This document shows positions 7,266 through 10,694 of a stretch of 10,694 nt of DNA, piece by piece. Source of the stretch: Alphaproteobacteria bacterium (GTDB lineage: Bacteria > Pseudomonadota > Alphaproteobacteria > Micavibrionales > CSBR16-224); assembly GCA_006226225.1 (NCBI GenBank), contig SBHI01000032.1, positions 1 to 10,694 on the forward strand, written 5' to 3'. The notes beneath the pieces are model-generated. The model was given only the letters and a program-made list of their open reading frames with translations, had not been told where the DNA came from and made no database searches. A program made the translations under genes and the position numbers. Each line of letters begins with the position of its first letter. Positions within the stretch are counted from its first letter, which is position 1.

Positions 7266-7802
7266 ATGTTCGACAAGCTGAAAGAAGCATTCAGAAAACG
7301 TGCGGAAAGAAACCGCGCGCATCGTGATCTGTTGCGCGCCATTTCCGACCATGACCTCGCGGGTGTTAAAGAGCTCAGCGCTGCGCGCGACCTGATTGAC
7401 TTGAACAGCCACCCTTATCTAGCCCATGCTGTCAATGAAGGTACACCCAAAATTATCGAAGCTATGCTGGAAAACGGTGCCGACCAGAATCGTTGGACAC
7501 GCGGCACTGTCACACGGCTGATTGTCCCGCCGATTGCCGAAGCGATTCTACAGCGCAAACCGGAAATGGTTGCCGTCTTTTTGAACGACCCGCGTGTCGA
7601 ATCTCCCGACACAGTGCATATCTGGCGCGACGCCGAGGACATGCTGACACCCTCTGCTGAAACGCTTCTGGGGCTTGCCAGAAATCGCGGCAGCAAAGAG
7701 TGCGTCGAGCTGCTAGAGAAACACATCATGGAAAAATATAGGCAGAAATACGATACCGCAGAGAAACCTGTACCGAAAAAACCGTCAGAACCCGCCCGTT
7801 AA
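7266..7802 (+). CDS. Small ankyrin-repeat-like protein, function unknown
   Basis: The 178-aa product has no signal peptide or membrane segment and is probably cytosolic. A basic N-terminal helix (KLKEAFRKRAERNRAHRD) is followed by degenerate ankyrin-like helix pairs. These are DLLRAISDHDLAGVKELSA (about 21-39), PYLAHAVNEGTPKIIEAMLENGADQN (about 50-75), PIAEAILQRKPEMVAVFLNDP (about 89-109), and TLLGLARNRGSKECVELLEKH (about 133-153). The 'A...G....I...L.NGAD' pattern of the second unit is the clearest ankyrin signature. The tail is charged and Lys/Pro-rich. The ATG has GGAAAGG 8 nt upstream. The gene follows purM after 91 bp and converges on the next gene with an 18-bp overlap of 3' ends. Ankyrin folds mediate protein-protein contacts, so a binding or regulatory role is possible, but no partner is indicated. 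The coding call is strong; the ankyrin assignment is moderate. Confidence 0.65.
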   Translation: MFDKLKEAFRKRAERNRAHRDLLRAISDHDLAGVKELSAARDLIDLNSHPYLAHAVNEGTPKIIEAMLENGADQNRWTRGTVTRLIVPPIAEAILQRKPEMVAVFLNDPRVESPDTVHIWRDAEDMLTPSAETLLGLARNRGSKECVELLEKHIMEKYRQKYDTAEKPVPKKPSEPAR

Positions 7803-8426
7803 TTCCTCATGCGGCGCGTCAAAACGGATATCCGCTCCCTTGCTTAACAGGTAATCAACCAGCAACGTTTTCCGATCCGCCAGATAGCTGCTGTCGAGAA
7901 AATTCTCATAAGCCGCACGTCCGGCGGCACGATAGGCACGATAGCATTTTTCAAGATAACTGCGCGCAGGATAAACATCCGTGCGGTAAATATTCCCCGT
8001 ATAACCCTGCCGTTGTTCGTCGATATAAATTTTATCTTCATCGGATTTATTGGCCATGAATTCCGCATCATTGCGAAAGCCGAAAAAAGTCAGCGCCGTA
8101 CCGCTCTCTTTCCCGTCCAGCGTTTCGTAAGACACCTCACGGCAACGGTAATCAATTTCACGCAGCCGCATTGCCGGCCATTCCTCCTTCGGAACATCGA
8201 AGGTGACACCAATAATATCCTGCCCTTCGCGCGGCTCCATAAAGCAGGAAGCGACTTCAAGAGAATCCCAATGCACATCGCCGCGAAACGCCGCACGCAG
8301 GTTCACCTTACCAAAAACGCGGCAAACATTTTGTGTGCGCGATGTTTTGAAATTCTGCAAATTCGGGCAGGTATTCAATGCGGATTCTTCATGAACAAGC
8401 GTTCCGAAACCAAAAATTTTAATCAT
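7785..8426 (-). CDS. Gamma-glutamylcyclotransferase-fold-like protein
   Basis: The 213-aa product starts MIKIFGFGTLVHEESA, which resembles the 'YGSL' substrate loop of the gamma-glutamylcyclotransferase/BtrG-like fold (here F-G-T-L). CRVFGKVNLRAAF follows, like the 'V.GyrraF' strand, then IIGVTFDVPKEEWPAMRLREIDYRCREV. E90 in that segment falls where the catalytic Glu of the fold is expected (the 'REgxYRR' region). The C-terminus (YLEKCYRAYRAAG...NFLDSSYLADRKTLLVDYL) recalls uncharacterised eukaryotic and bacterial relatives, as far as I remember them. Characterised fold members release 5-oxoproline from gamma-glutamyl peptides; the substrate here is unknown. I chose the ATG at 8426. A TTG at 8432 is an alternative, and neither has a strong Shine-Dalgarno. 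The gene lies 58 bp downstream of the trmN6-like gene on the same strand and may be co-transcribed. Its 3' end overlaps the ankyrin-like gene. Confidence 0.6.
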   Translation of the reverse strand: MIKIFGFGTLVHEESALNTCPNLQNFKTSRTQNVCRVFGKVNLRAAFRGDVHWDSLEVASCFMEPREGQDIIGVTFDVPKEEWPAMRLREIDYRCREVSYETLDGKESGTALTFFGFRNDAEFMANKSDEDKIYIDEQRQGYTGNIYRTDVYPARSYLEKCYRAYRAAGRAAYENFLDSSYLADRKTLLVDYLLSKGADIRFDAPHEELTGGF

Positions 8427-8484
8427 CAGCAACCCGGCTCTGTTTTCTATTGCGGCAAAATGCGCGGAAACGCAAGGGATATGA

Positions 8485-9219
8485 TCAATCGATCATCAGA
8501 GGCTGCATCCGGTAGAGAATATCGGATGCTTGCTTAGTATAAGACTGCCCCTCATGTAGGACAAGTCCTTGCAACAAGCGCAGCGGTGCGTATTTTCTTT
8601 TGCGGCAGGAAATAATCACGCGCTTTGCCGTTTTTTCGCCTGTGCGGGGGTAAAGGGGTAGCACGGAAAAACTGCCGAATTCTGCACGGCGCAGCGATTC
8701 AAGCAGATCATGCAAACGGTCGGCGCGGTGGATCATATAAAAATGCCCGCCTTGTTTCAAATGCCGCGCGGCGGCTTTCGCCCAGTCAAAAAACGGAATA
8801 GTTTCCAAATGTGCAATACGCCGGTTATCCACCCTGTTGGGTGAACCGCGCCCGTTTTCCACATAAGGCGGATTGGTAATAACAGCCTCGAACATCTCTT
8901 CCAATCGTAAGTCTTGCACATTACTTTCAACAAAAATGGTATCGTCCTGACGGGAGAGCTTGACGGCGTTTTTCTGCGCTAATTGAAGCAGTTCCGGTTG
9001 TAAATCAACCCCTGTCACCTTGCAGGGAAAGCGCGCCATCAGGCAGAAGCCGATTGTGCCGATGCCACAGCCCAGGTCAAGAATATGCGCATCTGAAAAC
9101 CTGTCTGCATTGACCGCCGCCGCCAGTAAAACAGGATCCAGCGCCGTGCGATACCCTTCTGCGGGTTGCAGTAATGGTAAATGACCATCAAAAAGCGTAA
9201 ATTCCATTGCTTTTATCAT
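8485..9219 (-). CDS. trmN6: tRNA1(Val) (adenine37-N6)-methyltransferase-like protein
   Basis: This is a class I SAM-dependent methyltransferase of the TrmN6/YfiC group, which methylates N6 of A37 in tRNA1(Val) in E. coli. From the ATG at 9219 it is 244 aa, matching the E. coli length. The N-terminus FTLFDGHLPLLQPAEGYRTALDPVLLAA is the family's substrate-recognition lead-in. Motif I is LDLGCGIGTIG (47-57), the acidic end of strand 2 is VDLQPELL (71-78), and the catalytic motif is NPPY (116-119), typical of amino-group methylation. An upstream in-frame start would reach 9396 but would run across the divergent ispB 5' end and add unrelated residues, so I reject it. A weak GGAA precedes the chosen ATG. 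The gene is divergent from ispB across 76 bp. The tRNA target is inferred from family resemblance; other N6-adenine or glutamine substrates are possible for NPPY enzymes. Confidence 0.83.
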   Translation of the reverse strand: MIKAMEFTLFDGHLPLLQPAEGYRTALDPVLLAAAVNADRFSDAHILDLGCGIGTIGFCLMARFPCKVTGVDLQPELLQLAQKNAVKLSRQDDTIFVESNVQDLRLEEMFEAVITNPPYVENGRGSPNRVDNRRIAHLETIPFFDWAKAAARHLKQGGHFYMIHRADRLHDLLESLRRAEFGSFSVLPLYPRTGEKTAKRVIISCRKRKYAPLRLLQGLVLHEGQSYTKQASDILYRMQPLMID

Positions 9220-9254
9220 CGTTTTCCGCAAGAATCCTGAAGAATCACCGTCAG

Positions 9255-9271
9255 AAAAGATTATATCTTTT
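9255..9271. promoter_or_regulatory. AT-rich palindrome between trmN6-like gene and ispB
   Basis: AAAAGAT-TAT-ATCTTTT is a perfect 7-bp inverted repeat with a 3-nt centre. It contains TATATC (9262-9267), which could be a -10 box for ispB; no good -35 is visible. It lies 13 bp before the ispB Shine-Dalgarno. It could be an operator for the divergent pair, a hairpin in the ispB leader, or chance. The symmetry is seen directly; function is unproven. Confidence 0.3.
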
Positions 9272-9283
9272 TGTCTTATTGCG

Positions 9284-9290
9284 TAAGGAG
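9284..9290 (+). promoter_or_regulatory. Strong ribosome binding site for ispB
   Basis: TAAGGAG lies 5 nt upstream of the ATG at 9296, a near-perfect Shine-Dalgarno at good spacing. It fixes the ispB start and argues against any trmN6-like start further into this region. Confidence 0.75.
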
Positions 9291-9295
9291 AAAAG

Positions 9296-10324
9296 ATGGT
9301 GCAAACCGCCGCCACAAATAAAACGGAAACGGATAAACCCGAAAATCCGCTGGAAAAGCTTTCTATTCTACTTGAAACGGATATGAAACGCGTCAATCAG
9401 CTGATCTTAAAACATATGAAGTCGGATATTCCGATGATCCCGCAACTAGCAGGTCATCTGATTGCTGCCGGTGGAAAGCGTGTGCGCCCACTGCTGGCGG
9501 TTGCCGCTGCGCAAATGTTCGATTATGACGGCGAAGATCACTGCAAACTGGCGTCTTGCGTTGAATTTATCCATACCGCAACGCTGCTGCATGATGATGT
9601 CATTGACGAAAGCGAACAACGCCGCGGCAAAGCCTCCGCCCATGTTATTTTCGGCAATGAGGCCGCCGTACTCGTCGGCGATTTTCTGTTCAGCCGTGCC
9701 TTTCAACTGATGGTCGAAATCGGCTCTCTGCCGATTTTGAAAATTCTGTCCAATGCCTCAGCCACGATTTCCGAGGGTGAGGTACTGCAGCTGACCACCA
9801 CAGGCAATACCCGCATTACGCGCGAAGATTACCTGAATGTTATCCGCGCGAAAACCGCAGAGCTGTTTGCCGCCTCCTGCGAGGCGGGCGCATTGGCGGC
9901 GGGCGGTACGGAAGAAGAATGCGCGGCACTGCGCAGCTATGGCGAAAATCTCGGTATCGCCTTCCAGATGGTTGATGACATTCTTGATTACCGCACCCCC
10001 GACGCCGCACTGGGCAAAAACACCGGTGATGATTTCCGCGAAGGCAAGATGACCCTGCCGGTCGTACTACTGCTGAAATCCGCCAGCGAAGAAGAAAAAG
10101 AGTTTTTTGAAAAAGCCTTTCTCCGTACCGAAACACAGAAAACAGGCGATTTTGAAAAAGCCTGCACCTTGATGGAAAAATACGGCATTTTTGAAAAAGC
10201 TCTGCACGAGGCTGAAAGCTATGGCCAACAGGCAAAAGACGCACTGACGGGTTTTGACAAAAATCCGGAAATCACATCCCTGCTGTCAGGCCTGATCGAC
10301 TTTGTCATCAACCGCCGCCATTAA
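9296..10324 (+). CDS. ispB: Long-chain polyprenyl diphosphate synthase (octaprenyl-type)
   Basis: A trans-isoprenyl diphosphate synthase of 342 aa, which adds isopentenyl diphosphate to allylic primers to build the ubiquinone side chain. Motifs in order are GGKRVRP (59-65), the first Asp-rich motif LLHDDVID (97-104, D100/D101/D104), RRGK (109-112), VGDFLFSRAF (127-136), EGEVLQL (160-166), AKT (185-187), the second Asp-rich motif MVDDILD (225-231), and GKMTLP (250-255). A small Ala95 sits five residues before the first Asp-rich motif. Short-chain synthases often carry aromatics there, so this points to a long (C40-C50) product. The local sequence, with VGDFLFSRAFQLMVEIGSL, resembles alphaproteobacterial IspB proteins as I recall them. 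The N-terminal 20 residues are polar and variable. It has a strong Shine-Dalgarno and probably its own promoter. It converges on rpoN with a 5-bp gap. Exact chain length cannot be read from sequence. Confidence 0.92.
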   Translation: MVQTAATNKTETDKPENPLEKLSILLETDMKRVNQLILKHMKSDIPMIPQLAGHLIAAGGKRVRPLLAVAAAQMFDYDGEDHCKLASCVEFIHTATLLHDDVIDESEQRRGKASAHVIFGNEAAVLVGDFLFSRAFQLMVEIGSLPILKILSNASATISEGEVLQLTTTGNTRITREDYLNVIRAKTAELFAASCEAGALAAGGTEEECAALRSYGENLGIAFQMVDDILDYRTPDAALGKNTGDDFREGKMTLPVVLLLKSASEEEKEFFEKAFLRTETQKTGDFEKACTLMEKYGIFEKALHEAESYGQQAKDALTGFDKNPEITSLLSGLIDFVINRRH

Positions 10325-10329
10325 TCATT

Positions 10330-10694
10330 TTAGGGCATATTCTTGATTCTGCGCCGCTGCACGGAAGACGGAATGCCCATCGCCTCGCGGTATTTGGCAA
10401 CCGTGCGCCGTGCAATATCGACACCAGCCCCCTTCAGCAATTTGACCAGTTTGTCATCGGACAGGATTTTTTTCGGATCTTCCTCATCAACCAGTGTGCG
10501 GATACGCGCCTTCACCGATTCCGCCGCATGATCGGCCGCGCCGTCTTCTGTGGCCGACAAGCCGCGCGAGAAAAAGTAACGCAGCTCGAACACGCCGCGC
10601 GGCGTACCGATAAATTTCCCTGCCGTGACGCGGCTGACCGTACTTTCATGTAAATCCAGCGCCTCGGCCACATCGCGCAGCACCATCGGTTTCA
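10330..10694 (-). CDS. rpoN: RNA polymerase sigma-54 factor, C-terminal part (partial)
   Basis: The 3' end of rpoN; the 5' part lies beyond the right edge. About 120 C-terminal residues are visible. Sigma-54 directs RNA polymerase to -24/-12 promoters and needs AAA+ activators. The segment begins KPMVLRDVAEALDLHESTVSRVT, the DNA-binding helix-turn-helix region. TPRGVFELRYFFSRG follows. The RpoN box ARRTVAKYRE (10384-10413), which reads the -24 element, lies near the end and is the defining signature. A short basic tail (RRRIKNMP) ends the protein. Identification is essentially certain although the activator-interacting N-terminus is not seen. The stop is 5 bp from the end of the convergent ispB, and no terminator fits between them. 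Often rpoN is followed by a ribosome hibernation factor gene and PTS genes; here it is not. Confidence 0.95.
   Translation of the reverse strand, partial: KPMVLRDVAEALDLHESTVSRVTAGKFIGTPRGVFELRYFFSRGLSATEDGAADHAAESVKARIRTLVDEEDPKKILSDDKLVKLLKGAGVDIARRTVAKYREAMGIPSSVQRRRIKNMP

Noticed and set aside
7785..7860. Ankyrin-like C-terminus (VDYLLSKGADIR) on the cyclotransferase-like protein
   Set aside because: One short match only, and this segment seems to be part of the family's normal C-terminus. A shared origin with the adjacent ankyrin-like gene is not supported.
8482..8495. Inverted repeat TGATC-AATC-GATCA at the trmN6-like stop
   Set aside because: A 5-bp stem with no T-run; too weak for a terminator and partly coding.
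8013..8537. 174-codon open frame on the + strand opposite the cyclotransferase-like gene
   Set aside because: The - strand protein has coherent fold motifs and neighbours in phase with its ends. The + frame runs into the trmN6-like gene and resembles no family.
9220..9396. Extension of the trmN6-like protein by 59 residues to an ATG at 9396
   Set aside because: It crosses the divergent ispB start and its strong Shine-Dalgarno, and the TrmN6 similarity begins only after the ATG at 9219.

Overview
The window (10,694 bp, moderate GC, almost entirely coding) looks like a chromosomal housekeeping segment of a Gram-negative bacterium, probably an alphaproteobacterium. The best clues are the long-chain polyprenyl diphosphate synthase (ispB type), the divergent trmN6-like methyltransferase beside it, and the C-terminal end of sigma-54 (rpoN). 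Taxonomy is inferred from remembered family resemblance only.

Region 1 (1-7174, + strand) is a compact purine-biosynthesis operon: purD (3' end only), purN, purL, purQ, purH, purM. The first five genes overlap end to start (11, 4, 25 and 11 bp) and purM follows after 22 bp, so one polycistronic, translationally coupled transcript is likely. Its products cover phosphoribosylamine to GAR (PurD), GAR to FGAR (PurN), FGAR to FGAM (PurL + PurQ), FGAM to AIR (PurM), and the last two steps from AICAR to IMP (PurH). The FGAM synthase is organised unusually. PurL is 1002 aa, with a duplicated PurS-like N-terminal module and large-type synthetase motifs, while the glutaminase is a separate PurQ. There is no free-standing purS. 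PurH also departs from the textbook sequence in its cyclohydrolase half.

Region 2 (7175-8484) is a small accessory-looking island. After an AT-rich intergenic stretch with an 8-bp inverted repeat comes a small ankyrin-like protein (+). It converges, with an 18-bp 3' overlap, on a gene on the - strand whose product resembles the gamma-glutamylcyclotransferase fold.

Region 3 (8485-10694) holds trmN6-like (-) and ispB (+), divergent across 76 bp that contain a perfect AT-rich palindrome. The 3' part of rpoN (-) then runs in from the right edge and converges on ispB with a 5-bp gap.

I see no RNA genes, insertion sequences, CRISPR arrays or convincing rho-independent terminators, and no gene-free stretch above 300 bp. 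No clearly new system is present. The points most worth a second look are the PurS-PurL/PurQ arrangement, the divergent PurH, the possible foreign origin of the purine cluster, and the ankyrin/cyclotransferase-like pair.
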